DNA of 64,000 bases, taken from positions 1 to 64,000 of the forward strand of contig OY292279.1 in assembly GCA_958496175.1 (NCBI GenBank), written 5' to 3'. Made by a program: the position numbers and the translations under genes. Below the pieces are notes generated by a model that worked only from the letters and a program-made list of their open reading frames with translations, had not been told where the DNA came from and searched no databases. This document shows, one piece after another, positions 1 to 11,705 of the stretch; the stretch's first letter is position 1; the number at the start of each line of letters is the position of its first letter. The DNA comes from Sisyra terminalis. Lineage: Eukaryota; Arthropoda; Insecta; Neuroptera; Sisyridae.

Positions 1-27
1 ATCATTGCGGTTATTTTGCGGTAATAA

Positions 28-51
28 TTGCGGTTATTTTTGCGGATATCA
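28..51 (+). repeat. Exemplar type A unit (24 bp, TCA subtype)
   Basis: This is the first clean example of the commonest unit: TTGCGGTTATTT followed by TTGCGGATATCA. It contains GATATC, a six-base palindrome and EcoRV site, and two CpG dinucleotides, one in each TTGCGG core. Because it is 24 bp long it preserves reading frame. Its sister subtype ends ATATTA and lacks the palindrome. Confidence 0.95.
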
Positions 52-74
52 TTGCGGTTATTTTGCGGTAATAT
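52..74 (+). repeat. Exemplar type B unit (23 bp, TAATAT subtype)
   Basis: This is TTGCGGTTATT followed by TTGCGGTAATAT. It is one base shorter than the A unit because the T run before the second core is four T rather than five. With the preceding A unit it makes the 47-bp A-B dimer that recurs throughout. The one-base difference shifts the reading frame, and TAA (TGA in the TGATAT subtype) is a stop in one frame only. Confidence 0.95.
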
Positions 75-145
75 TTGCGGTTATTTTTGCGGATATCATT
101 GCGGTTATTTTTGCGGATATCATTGCGGTTATTTTGCGGTAATAT

Positions 146-169
146 TTGCGGTTATTTTTGCGGATATTA
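146..169 (+). repeat. Exemplar type A unit (24 bp, TTA subtype)
   Basis: Same as the main 24-mer except that the last spacer is ATATTA instead of ATATCA, a single C/T difference that removes the GATATC palindrome. Runs of A units commonly mix the two subtypes. The TTA subtype is often the unit just before a TAACAT or CTGTAAT type B unit. Confidence 0.93.
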
Positions 170-419
170 TTGCGGTTATTTTTGCGGATATCATTGCGGT
201 TATTTTGCGGTGATTATTGCGGTTATTTTTGCGGATATCATTGCGGTTATTTTGCGGTGATATTTGCGGTTATTTTTGCGGATATCATTGCGGTTATTTT
301 GCGGTGATATTTGCGGTTATTTTTGCGGATATCATGGTGGTTATTTTGCGGTAATATTTGCGGTTATTTTTGCGGATATCATTGCGGTTATTTTTGCGGA
401 TATCATAGTGGTTATTTTG

Positions 420-2466
420 CGGTAATATTTGCGGTTATTTTGGCGGATATTATTGCGGTTATTTTTGCGGATATCATTGCGGTTATTTTGCGGTGATATT
501 TGCGGTTATTTTGCGGTAATATTTGCGGTTATTTTTGCGGATATTATTGCGGTTATTTTGCTGTAATATTTGCGGTTAATTTTGCGGATATCATTGCGGT
601 TATTTTTGCGGATATTATTGCGGTAATTTTTGCGGATATCATTGCGGTTATTTTGCGGTAATATTTGCGGTTATTTTTGCGGATATTATTGCGGTTATTT
701 TGCTGTAATATTTGCGGTTAATTTTGCGGATATCATTGCGGTTATTTTTGCGGATATTATTGCGGTTATTTTTGCGGATATCATTGCGGTTATTTTGCGG
801 TGATATTTGCGGTTATTTTTGCGGATATCATTGCGGTTATTTTGCGGTGATATTTGCGGTTATTTTGCGGTAATATTTGCGGTTATTTTGCGGATATCAT
901 TGCGGTTATTTTGCGGTGATATTTGCGGTTATTTTTGCGGATATTATTGCGGTTATTTTTGCGGATATCATTGCGGTTATTTTGCGGTGATATTTGCGGT
1001 TATTTTTGCGGATATCATTGCGGTTATTTTGCGGTGATATTTGCGGTTATTTTTGCGGATATCATTGCGGTTATTTAGCGGTAATATTTGCGGATATTAT
1101 TGCGGTTATTTTTGCGGATATCATTGCGGTTATTTTGCGGTGATATTTGCGGTTATTTTTGCGGATATCATTGCGGTTATTTTGCGGTAATATTTGCGGT
1201 TATTTTTGCGGATATTATTGCGGTTATTTTGCTGTAATATTTGCGGTTAATTTTGCGGATATCATTTCGGTTATTTTTGCGGATATTATTGCGGTTATTT
1301 TGGCGGATATCATTGCGGTTATTTTGCGGTAATATTTGCGGTTATTTTGCGGTAATATTTGCGGTTATTTTTGCGGATATTATTGCGGTTATTTTGCGGT
1401 AATATTTGCGGTTATTTTTGCGGATATTATTGCGGTTATTTTTGCGGATATCATTGCGGTTATTTTGCGGTAATATTTGCGGTTATTTTTGCGGATATTA
1501 TTGCGGTTATTTTTGCGGATATCATTGCGGTTATTTTGCGGTGATATTTGCGGTTATTTTTGCGGATATCATTGCGGTTATTTTGCGGTAATATTTGCGG
1601 TTATTTTGGCGGATATTATTGCGGTTATTTTTGCGGATATCATTGCGGTTATTTTGCGGTGATATTTGCGGTTATTTTGCGGTAATATTTGCGGTTATTT
1701 TTGCGGATATTATTGCGGTTATTTTGCTGTAATATTTGCGGTTAATTTTGCGGATATCATTGCGGTTATTTTTGCGGATATTATTGCGGTAATTTTTGCG
1801 GATATCATTGCGGTTATTTTGCGGTAATATTTGCGGTTATTTTTGCGGATATTATTGCGGTTATTTTGCTGTAATATTTGCGGTTAATTTTGCGGATATC
1901 ATTGCGGTTATTTTTGCGGATATTATTGCGGTTATTTTTGCGGATATCATTGCGGTTATTTTGCGGTGATATTTGCGGTTATTTTTGCGGATATCATTGC
2001 GGTTATTTTGCGGTGATATTTGCGGTTATTTTGCGGTAATATTTGCGGTTATTTTGCGGATATCATTGCGGTTATTTTGCGGTGATATTTGCGGTTATTT
2101 TTGCGGATATTATTGCGGTTATTTTTGCGGATATCATTGCGGTTATTTTGCGGTGATATTTGCGGTTATTTTTGCGGATATCATTGCGGTTATTTTGCGG
2201 TGATATTTGCGGTTATTTTTGCGGATATCATTGCGGTTATTTAGCGGTAATATTTGCGGATATTATTGCGGTTATTTTTGCGGATATCATTGCGGTTATT
2301 TTGCGGTGATATTTGCGGTTATTTTTGCGGATATCATTGCGGTTATTTTGCGGTAATATTTGCGGTTATTTTTGCGGATATTATTGCGGTTATTTTGCTG
2401 TAATATTTGCGGTTAATTTTGCGGATATCATTGCGGTTATTTTTGCGGATATTATTGCGGTTATTT
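420..2466. repeat. Direct duplication of about 880 bp (420-1300 and 1586-2466), offset 1166 bp
   Basis: Shared rare variants keep an offset of exactly 1166: GGCGGATAT at 442 and 1608; the B-B junction near 494 and 1660; CGGTAATTTTTGC at 621 and 1787; and TTTAGCGGTAATATTTGCGGA near 1073 and 2239. The copies diverge near 1291 against 2457, where one continues with TTTTGGCGG and the other with TTTTGCGGTGAT. The stretch 1300-1586 between them is ordinary A/B array. Confidence 0.85.
547..593 (+). repeat. Linked variant pair: CTGTAAT type B then TTAATTTT type A
   Basis: In 547-569 the second core of the B unit is TTGCTG instead of TTGCGG. The next unit, 570-593, carries TTAATTTT in place of TTATTTTT. 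The two changes travel together in most copies across the window, for example near 1730, 2400, 2940, 3230, 4505, 19770, 23270, 27470, 42700, 44490 and 53220. They therefore form an inherited haplotype, useful for tracing duplications. A second haplotype has TTTAGCTG with an unchanged following unit, for example near 3130, 4690, 19960 and 23455. Confidence 0.9.
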
Positions 2467-2832
2467 TGCGGTGATATTTGCGGTTATTTTTGCGGATATC
2501 ATTGCGGTTATTTTGCGGTGATATTTGCGGTTATTTTTGCGGATATCATTGCGGTTATTTTGCGGTGATATTTGCGGTTATTTTTGCGGATATCATTGCG
2601 GTTATTTTTGCGGATATTATTGCGGTTATTTTTGCGGATATTATTGCGGTTATTTTTGCGGATATCATTGCGGTTATTTTGCGGTAACATTTGCGGTTAT
2701 TTTTGCGGATATTATTGCGGTTATTTTTGCGGATATCATTGCGGTTATTTTTGCGGATATCATTGCGGTTATTTTGCGGTGATATTTGCGGTTATTTTTG
2801 CGGATATCATTGCGGTTATTTTGCGGTAATAT
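2350..2832. repeat. A-rich module with a distant copy at about 26.7-27.05 kb
   Basis: This stretch contains a long run of A units without B units (about 2575-2675). The same unit order appears 24,348 bp downstream, from about 26,700 to 27,050. The second copy carries a G-to-A change giving GCGATGATAT near 26,863 and an extra T near 27,048. It shows that copies are not confined to neighbouring positions. Confidence 0.75.
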
Positions 2833-4394
2833 TTGCGGTTATTTTTGCGGATATTATTGCGGTTATTTTTGCGGATATCATTGCGGTTATTTTGCGGTGA
2901 TATTTGCGGTTATTTTTGCGGATATCATTGCGGTTATTTTGCTGTAATATTTGCGGTTAATTTTGCGGATATTATTGCGGTTATTTTTGCGGATATCATT
3001 GCAGTTATTTTTGCGGATATCATTGCGGTTATTTTGCGGTGATATTTGCGGTTATTTTTGCGGATATTATTGCGGTTATTTTTGCGGATATTTTTGCGGT
3101 TATTTTTGCGGATATCATTGCGGTTATTTAGCTGTAATATTTGCGGTTATTTTTGCGGATATTATTGCGGTTATTTTTGCGGATATTATTGCGGTTATTT
3201 TTGCGGATATCTTTGCGGTTATTTTGCTGTAATATTTGCGGTTAATTTTGCGGATTTTATTGCGGTTATTTTTGCGGATATTATTGCGGTTATTTTTGCA
3301 GATATCATTGCGGTTATTTTGCTGTAATAATTGCGGTTATTTTTGCGGATATTATTGCGGTTATTTTGCGGTAATATTTGCGGTTATTTTTGCGGATATC
3401 ATTGCGGTTATTTTTGCGGATATCATTGCGGTTATTTTGCGGTAATAATTGCGGTTATTTTTGAGGATATCATTGCGGTTATTTTGCGGTAATATTTGCG
3501 GTTATTTTTGCGGATATCATTGCGGTTATTTTTGCGGATATCATTGCGGTTATTTTGCGGTAATATTTGCGGTTATTTTTGCGGATATTATTGCGGTTAT
3601 TTTTGCGGATATCATTGCGGTTATTTTGCGGTGATTATTGCGGTTATTTTTGCGGATATCATTGCGGTTATTTTGCGGTGATATTTGCGGTTATTTTTGC
3701 GGATATCATTGCGGTTATTTTGCGGTGATATTTGCGGTTATTTTTGCGGATATCATGGTGGTTATTTTGCGGTAATATTTGCGGTTATTTTTGCGGATAT
3801 CATTGCGGTTATTTTTGCGGATATCATAGTGGTTATTTTGCGGTAATATTTGCGGTTATTTTTGCGGATATAATTGCGGTTATTTTTGCGGATATTATTG
3901 CGGTTATTTTTGCGGATATCATTGCGGTTATTTTTGCGGATATCATTGCGGTTATTTTGCGGAAATATTTGCAGTTATTTTTGCGGATATCATTTCGGTT
4001 AATTTGCGGTGATATTTGCGGTTATTTTTGCGCATATTATTGCGGTTACTTTTGCGGATATCATTGCGGTTATTTTGCGGTGATATTTGCGGTTAATTTT
4101 GCGGATATCATTGCGGTTATTTTTGCGGATATTTTTGCGGTTATTTTTGCGGATATTATTGCGGTTATTTTTGCGGATATCATTGCGGTTATTTTGCGGT
4201 GATATTTGCGGTTATTTTTGCATATATCATTGCGGTTATTTTGCGGTAATATTTGCGGTTATTTTTGCGGATATCATTGGGGTTATTTTTGCGGATATCA
4301 TTGCGGTTATTTTGCGGTGATATTTGCGGTTATTTTTGCGGATATCATTGCGGTTATTTTGCGGTAATATTTGCGGTTATTTTTGCGGATATCA
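2833..4394. repeat. 1.5 kb HOR, copy I
   Basis: From 2833 onward this matches 4395 onward at an offset of 1562, including GCAGTT near 3001, GGATATTTTTGC near 3088, TTTAGCTG near 3129, GGATTTTATT near 3250, TGCAGATATC near 3298 and ATCTTTGC near 3208. The offset falls to 1468 near 3640 and to 1444 near 3950, meaning the second copy lacks 94 bp (two 47-bp dimers) and then 24 bp (one A unit). Confidence 0.88.
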
Positions 4395-5942
4395 TTGCGG
4401 TTATTTTTGCGGATATTATTGCGGTTATTTTTGCGGATATCATTGCGGTTATTTTGCGGTGATATTTGCGGTTATTTTTGCGGATATCATTGCGGTTATT
4501 TTGCTGTAATATTTGCGGTTAATTTTGCGGATATTATTGCGGTTATTTTTGCGGATATCATTGCAGTTATTTTTGCGGATATCATTGCGGTTATTTTGCG
4601 GTGATATTTGCGGTTATTTTTGCGGATATTATTGCGGTTATTTTTGCGGATATTTTTGCGGTTATTTTTGCGGATATCATTGCGGTTATTTAGCTGTAAT
4701 ATTTGCGGTTATTTTTGCGGATATTATTGCGGTTATTTTTGCGGATATTATTGCGGTTATTTTTGCGGATATCTTTGCGGTTATTTTGCTGTAATATTTG
4801 CGGTTAATTTTGCGGATTTTATTGCGGTTATTTTTGCGGATATTATTGCGGTTATTTTTGCAGATATCATTGCGGTTATTTTGCTGTAATAATTGCGGTT
4901 ATTTTTGCGGATATTATTGCGGTTATTTTGCGGTAATATTTGCGGTTATTTTTGCGGATATCATTGCGGTTATTTTTGCGGATATCATTGCGGTTATTTT
5001 GCGGTAATAATTGCGGTTATTTTTGCGGATATCATTGCGGTTATTTTGCGGTAATATTTGCGGTTATTTTTGCGGATATCATTGCGGTTATTTTTGCGGA
5101 TATCATTGCGGTTATTTTGCGGTAATATTTGCGGTTATTTTTGCGGATATTATTGCGGTTATTTTTGCGGATATCATTGCGGTTATTTTGCGGTGATATT
5201 TGCGGTTATTTTTGCGGATATCATGGTGGTTATTTTGCGGTAATATTTGCGGTTATTTTTGCGGATATCATTGCGGTTATTTTTGCGGATATCATAGTGG
5301 TTATTTTGCGGTAATATTTGCGGTTATTTTTGCGGATATAATTGCGGTTATTTTTGCGGATATTATTGCGGTTATTTTTGCGGATATCATTGCGGTTATT
5401 TTCCGGAAATATTTGCAGTTATTTTTGCGGATATCATTTCGGTTAATTTGCGGTGATATTTGCGGTTATTTTTGCGCATATTATTGCGGTTACTTTTGCG
5501 GATATCATTGCGGTTATTTTGCGGTGATATTTGCGGTTAATTTTGCGGATATCATTGCGGTTATTTTTGCGGATATTATTGCGGTTATTTTTGCGGATAT
5601 TATTGCGGTTATTTTTGCGGATATCATTGCGGTTATTTTGCGGTGATATTTGCGGTTATTTTTGCATATATCATTGCGGTTATTTTGCGGTAATATTTGC
5701 GGTTATTTTTGCGGATATCATTGGGGTTATTTTTGCGGATATCATTGCGGTTATTTTGCGGTGATATTTGCGGTTATTTTTGCGGATATCATTGCGGTTA
5801 TTTTGCGGTAATATTTGCGGTTATTTTTGCGGATATCATTGCGGTTATTTTTGCGGATATTATTGCGGTTATTTTTGCGGATATCATTGCGGTTATTTTG
5901 CGGTGATATTTGCGGTTATTTTTGCGGATATCATTGCGGTTA
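4395..5942. repeat. 1.5 kb HOR, copy II
   Basis: Near-identical to the preceding copy, with whole-unit deletions of 94 and 24 bp relative to it. It also has TTTTCCGGAAATATTTGC near 5400 where copy I has TTTTGCGGAAATATTTGC. The match to copy I ends near 5942 against 4498, so copy I and copy II share about 100 bp of overlap at the junction, as expected from unequal exchange between misaligned units. Confidence 0.86.
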
Positions 5943-6594
5943 TTTTTGCGGATATTATTGCGGTTATTTTTGCGGATATCATTGCGGTTATTTTTGCGGA
6001 TATCATTGCGGTTATTTTGCGATGATATTTGCGGTTATTTTTGCGGATATCATTGCGGTTATTTTGCGGTAATATTTGCGGTTATTTTTTCGGATATCAT
6101 TGCGGTTATTTTTGCGGATATCATTGCGGTTATTTTGCGGTGATATTTGCGGTTATTTTTGCGGATATCATTGCGGTTATTTTTGCGGATATCATTGCGG
6201 TTATTTTTGCGGATATCATTGCGGTTATTTTGCGGTACTATTTGTGGTTATTTTTGAAGATATTATTGCGGTTATTTTGCGGTAATATTTGCGGTTATTT
6301 TTGCGGATATCATTGCGGTTATTTTGCGGTAACATTTGCGGTTATTTTTGCGGATATTATTGCGGTTATTTTGCGGTGATATTTGCGGTTATTTTTGCTG
6401 ATATTATTGCGGTTATTTTGGCGGATATCATTGCGGTTATTTTGCGGTAATATTTGCGGTTATTTTGCGGTAATATTTGCGGTTATTTTTGCGGATATTA
6501 TTGCGGTTATTTTGCGGTAATATTTGCGGTTATTTTTGCGGATATTATTGCGGTTATTTTTGCGGATATCATTGCGGTTATTTTGCGGTAATAT
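5943..6594. repeat. Transitional array with private variants
   Basis: Ordinary A/B array between two HOR families. It holds variants I did not see elsewhere: GCGGTACTATTTGTGG and TTTTTGAAGATATTATT at about 6234-6262, and TTTTTTCGGATATC near 6086. No gene or other element is present. Confidence 0.8.
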
Positions 6595-9500
6595 TTGCGG
6601 TTATTTTTGCGGATATTATTGCGGTTATTTTTGCGGATATCATTGCGGTTATTTTGCGGTGATATTTGCGGTTATTTTTGCGGATATCATTGCGGTTATT
6701 TTTGCGGATATTATTGCGGTTATTTTGCGGTAACATTTGCGGTTATTTTTGCGGATATTATTGCGGTTATTTTTGCGGATATCATTGCGGTTATTTTGCG
6801 GTGATATTTGCGGTTATTTTTGCGGATATCATTGCGGTTATTATGCGGTGATATATGCGGTTATTTTTGCGGATATAAATGCTGTTATTTTGCGGTAATA
6901 TTTGCGGTTATTTTTGCGGATATCATTGCTGTTATTTTTGCGGATATCATTGCGGTTATTTTGCGGTGATATTTGCGGTTATTTTTGCGGATATTATTGC
7001 GGTTATTTTTGCGGATATCATTGCGGTTATTTTGCGGTGATATCTGCGGTTATTTTTGCGGATATCATTGCGGTTATTTTTGCGGATATTATTGCGGTTA
7101 TTTTGCGGTAACATTTGCGGTTATTTGGCGGATATTATTGCGGTTATTTTTGCGGATATCATTGCGGTTATTTTGCGGTGATATTTGCGGTTATTTTTGC
7201 GGATATCATTGCGGTTATTATGCGGTGATATTTGCGGTTATTTTTGCGGATATCATTGCGGTTATTTTGCGGTAATATTTGCGGTTATTTTTGCGGATAT
7301 CATTGCGGTTATTTTGCGGTGATATTTGCGGTATTTTGCGGATATCAATGCGGTTATTTTGCGGTAATATTTGCGGTTATTTTTGCGGATATCATTGCGG
7401 TTATTTTGCGGTAATATTTGCGGTTATTTTTGCGGATATCATTGCGGTTATTTTGCGGTAATATTTGCGGTTATTTTTGCGGATATCATTGCAGTTATTT
7501 TTGCGGATATCATTGCGGTTATTTTGCGGTAATATTTGCGGTTATTTTTGCGGATATTATTGCGGTTATTTTTGCGGATATCATTGCGGTTATTTAGCGG
7601 TGATATTTGCGGTTATTTTTGCGGATATCATTGCGGTTATTTTGCGGTGATATTTGCGGTTATTTTTGCGGATATTATTGCGGTTATTTTGCGGTAACAT
7701 TTGCGGTTATTTTTGCGGATATTATTGCGGTTATTTTTGCGGATATCATTGCGGTTATTTTGCGGTGATATTTGCTGTTATTTTTGCGGATATCATTGCG
7801 GTTATTTTGCGGTGATATTTGCGGTTATTTTTGCGGATATCATTGCGGTTATTTTGCGGTGATATTTGCTGTTATTTTTGCGGATATCATTGCGGTTATT
7901 TTGCGGTGATATTTGCGGTTATTTTTGCGGATATTATTGCGGTTATTTTTGCGGATATCATGGCGGTTATTTTGCGGTGATATTTGCGGTTATTTTTGCG
8001 GATATCATTGCGGTTATTTTTGCGGATATCATTGCGGTTATTTTGCGGTGATATTTGCGGTTATTTTTGCGGATATTATTGCGGTTATTTTTGCGGATAT
8101 CATGGCGGTTATTTTGCGGTGATATTTGCGGTTATTTTTGCGGATATCATTGCGGTTATTATGCGGTGATATTTGCGGTTATTTTTGCGGATATAAATGC
8201 GGTTATTTTGCGGTAATATTTGCGGTTATTTTTGCGGATATCATTGCGGTTATTTTTGCGGATATCATTGCGGTTATTTTGCGGTGATATTTGCGGTTAT
8301 TTTTGCGGATATTATTGCGGTTATTTTTGCGGATATCATTGCGGTTATTTTGCGGTGATATCTGCGGTTATTTTTGCGGATATCATTGCGGTTATTATGC
8401 GGTGATATTTGCGGTTATTTTTGCGGATATAAATGCGGTTATTTTGCGGTAATATTTGCGGTTATTTTTGCGGATATCATTGCGGTTATTTTTGCGGATA
8501 TCATTGCGGTTATTTGGCGGTGATATTTGCGGTTATTTATGCGTATATCATTGCGATTATTTTTGCGGATATTATTGCGGTTATTTTTGCGGATATCATT
8601 GCGGTTATTTTGCGGTAATATTTGCGGTTATTTTTGCGGATATCATTGCGGTTATTTTGCGGTGATATTTGCGGTATTTTTTGCGGATATCAATGCGGTT
8701 ATTTTGCGGTAATATTTGCGGTTATTTTTGCGGATATCATTGCGGTTATTTTTGCGGATATCATTGCGGTTATTTTGCGGTAATATTTGCGGTTATTTTT
8801 GCGGATATCATTGCGGTTATTTTTGCGGATATTATTGCGGTTATTTTTGCGGATATCATTGCGGTTATTTTGCGGTGATATTTGCGGTTATTTTTGCGGA
8901 TATTATTGCGGTTATTTTTGCGGATATCATTGCGGTTATTTTGCGGTAATATTTGCGGTTATTTTTGCGGATATTATTGCGGTTATTTTTGCGGATATCA
9001 TTGCGGTTATTTTGCGGTGATATTTGCGGTTATTTTTGCGGATATCATTGCGGTTATTTTTGCGGATATTATTGCGGTTATTTTGCGGTAACATTTGCGG
9101 TTATTTTTGCGGATATTATTGCGGTTATTTTGCGGTAACATTTGCGGTTATTTTTGCGGATATTATTGCGGTTATTTTTGCGGATATCATGGCGGTTATT
9201 TTGCGGTGATATTTGCGGTTATTTTTGCGGATATCATTGCGGTTATTTTTGCGGATATTATTGCGGTTATTTTGCGGTAACATTTGCGGTTATTTTTGCG
9301 GATATTATTGCGGTTATTTTTGCGGATATCATTGCGGTTATTTTGCGGTGATATTTGCGGTTATTTTTGCGGATATCATTGCGGTTATTATGCGGTGATA
9401 TATGCGGTTATTTTTGCGGATATAAATGCTGTTATTTTGCGGTAATATTTGCGGTTATTTTTGCGGATATCATTGCTGTTATTTTTGCGGATATCATTGC

Positions 9501-10397
9501 GGTTATTTTGCGGTGATATTTGCGGTTATTTTTGCGGATATTATTGCGGTTATTTTTGCGGATATCATTGCGGTTATTTTGCGGTGATATCTGCGGTTAT
9601 TTTTGCGGATATCATTGCGGTTATTTTTGCGGATATTATTGCGGTTATTTTGCGGTAACATTTGCGGTTATTTGGCGGATATTATTGCGGTTATTTTTGC
9701 GGATATCATTGCGGTTATTTTGCGGTGATATTTGCGGTTATTTTTGCGGATATCATTGCGGTTATTATGCGGTGATATTTGCTGTTATTTTTGCGGATAT
9801 CATTGCGGTTATTTTGCGGTAATATTTGCGGTTATTTTTGCGGATATCATTGCGGTTATTTTGCGGTGATATTTGCGGTATTTTGCGGATATCAATGCGG
9901 TTATTTTGCGGTAATATTTGCGGTTATTTTTGCGGATATCATTGCGGTTATTTTGCGGTAATATTTGCGGTTATTTTTGCGGATATCATTGCGGTTATTT
10001 TGCGGTAATATTTGCGGTTATTTTTGCGGATATCATTGCAGTTATTTTTGCGGATATCATTGCGGTTATTTTGCGGTAATATTTGCGGTTATTTTTGCGG
10101 ATATTATTGCGGTTATTTTTGCGGATATCATTGCGGTTATTTAGCGGTGATATTTGCGGTTATTTTTGCGGATATCATTGCGGTTATTTTGCGGTGATAT
10201 TTGCGGTTATTTTTGCGGATATTATTGCGGTTATTTTGCGGTAACATTTGCGGTTATTTTTGCGGATATTATTGCGGTTATTTTTGCGGATATCATTGCG
10301 GTTATTTTGCGGTGATATTTGCTGTTATTTTTGCGGATATCATTGCGGTTATTTTGCGGTGATATTTGCGGTTATTTTTGCGGATATCATTGCGGTT
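6595..10397. repeat. 2.5 kb HOR pair: 6595-7850 and 9142-10397, offset 2547 bp
   Basis: Diagnostic variants repeat at 2547 bp: TTATTTGGCGG at 7121 and 9668; GCGGTATTTTGCGG at about 7328 and 9875; GGATATAAATGCTG near 6882 and 9429; GCAGTT near 7492 and 10,039; and TTTAGCGGTGAT near 7593 and 10,140. Differences are few, such as ATCATGGCGG near 9188 against ATCATTGCGG near 6641. The match ends near 7850 against 10,397, where only the second copy goes on to TTTGGCGGTGATATTTGCGG. Confidence 0.86.
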
Positions 10398-11705
10398 ATT
10401 TGGCGGTGATATTTGCGGTTATTTATGCGTATATCATTGCGATTATTTTTGCGGATATTATTGCGGTTATTTTTGCGGATATCATTGCGGTTATTTTGCG
10501 GTAATATTTGCGGTTATTTTTGCGGATATTATTGCGGTTATTTTTGCGGATATCATGGCGGTTATTTTGCGGTGATATTTGCGGTTATTTTTGCGGATAT
10601 CATTGCGGTTATTTTTGCGGATATCATTGCGGTTATTTTGCGGTGATATTTGCGGTTATTTTTGCGGATATTATTGCGGTTATTTTTGCGGATATCATGG
10701 CGGTTATTTTGCGGTGATATTTGCGGTTATTTTTGCGGATATCATTGCGGTTATTATGCGGTGATATTTGCGGTTATTTTTGCGGATATAAATGCGGTTA
10801 TTTTGCGGTAATATTTGCGGTTATTTTTGCGGATATCATTGCGGTTATTTTTGCGGATATCATTGCGGTTATTTTGCGGTGATATTTGCGGTTATTTTTG
10901 CGGATATTATTGCGGTTATTTTTGCGGATATCATTGCGGTTATTTTGCGGTGATATCTGCGGTTATTTTTGCGGATATCATTGCGGTTATTATGCGGTGA
11001 TATTTGCGGTTATTTTTGCGGATATAAATGCGGTTATTTTGCGGTAATATTTGCGGTTATTTTTGCGGATATCATTGCGGTTATTTTTGCGGATATCATT
11101 GCGGTTATTTGGCGGTGATATTTGCGGTTATTTATGCGTATATCATTGCGATTATTTTTGCGGATATTATTGCGGTTATTTTTGCGGATATCATTGCGGT
11201 TATTTTGCGGTAATATTTGCGGTTATTTTTGCGGATATCATTGCGGTTATTTTGCGGTGATATTTGCGGTATTTTTTGCGGATATCAATGCGGTTATTTT
11301 GCGGTAATATTTGCGGTTATTTTTGCGGATATCATTGCGGTTATTTTTGCGGATATCATTGCGGTTATTTTGCGGTAATATTTGCGGTTATTTTTGCGGA
11401 TATCATTGCGGTTATTTTTGCGGATATTATTGCGGTTATTTTTGCGGATATCATTGCGGTTATTTTGCGGTGATATTTGCGGTTATTTTTGCGGATATTA
11501 TTGCGGTTATTTTTGCGGATATCATTGCGGTTATTTTGCGGTAATATTTGCGGTTATTTTTGCGGATATTATTGCGGTTATTTTTGCGGATATCATTGCG
11601 GTTATTTTGCGGTGATATTTGCGGTTATTTTTGCGGATATCATTGCGGTTATTTTTGCGGATATTATTGCGGTTATTTTGCGGTAACATTTGCGGTTATT
11701 TTTGC
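7890..11705. repeat. 2.6 kb HOR pair: 7890-9110 and 10485-11705, offset 2595 bp
   Basis: Interleaved with the 2547-bp pair. It is marked by ATCATGGCGG, two copies of TTATTATGCGG with GGATATAAATGC, the TTTATGCGTATATCATTGCGATT variant (near 8536 and 11,131), and GGTATTTTTTGCGGATATCAATG near 8672 and 11,267, all at an offset of 2595. After about 9110 the offset drops to about 2548, a loss of one 47-bp dimer, and then to 2406. Confidence 0.84.

Larger units (their letters stand above)
1..440. repeat. Left-edge module, copied at 3422-3861 and partly at 5011-5330
   Basis: Positions 1-440 match 3422-3861 at a constant offset of 3421, including the rare variants TAATAATTG, ATCATGGTGG (near 333) and ATCATAGTGG (near 403). 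I noticed one substitution, C at 43 against A at 3464. The match breaks near 441, where TGGCGGATATTATT here faces TTGCGGATATAATT. A third, shortened copy lies at 5011-5330. The repeat probably continues left of the window. Confidence 0.85.
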
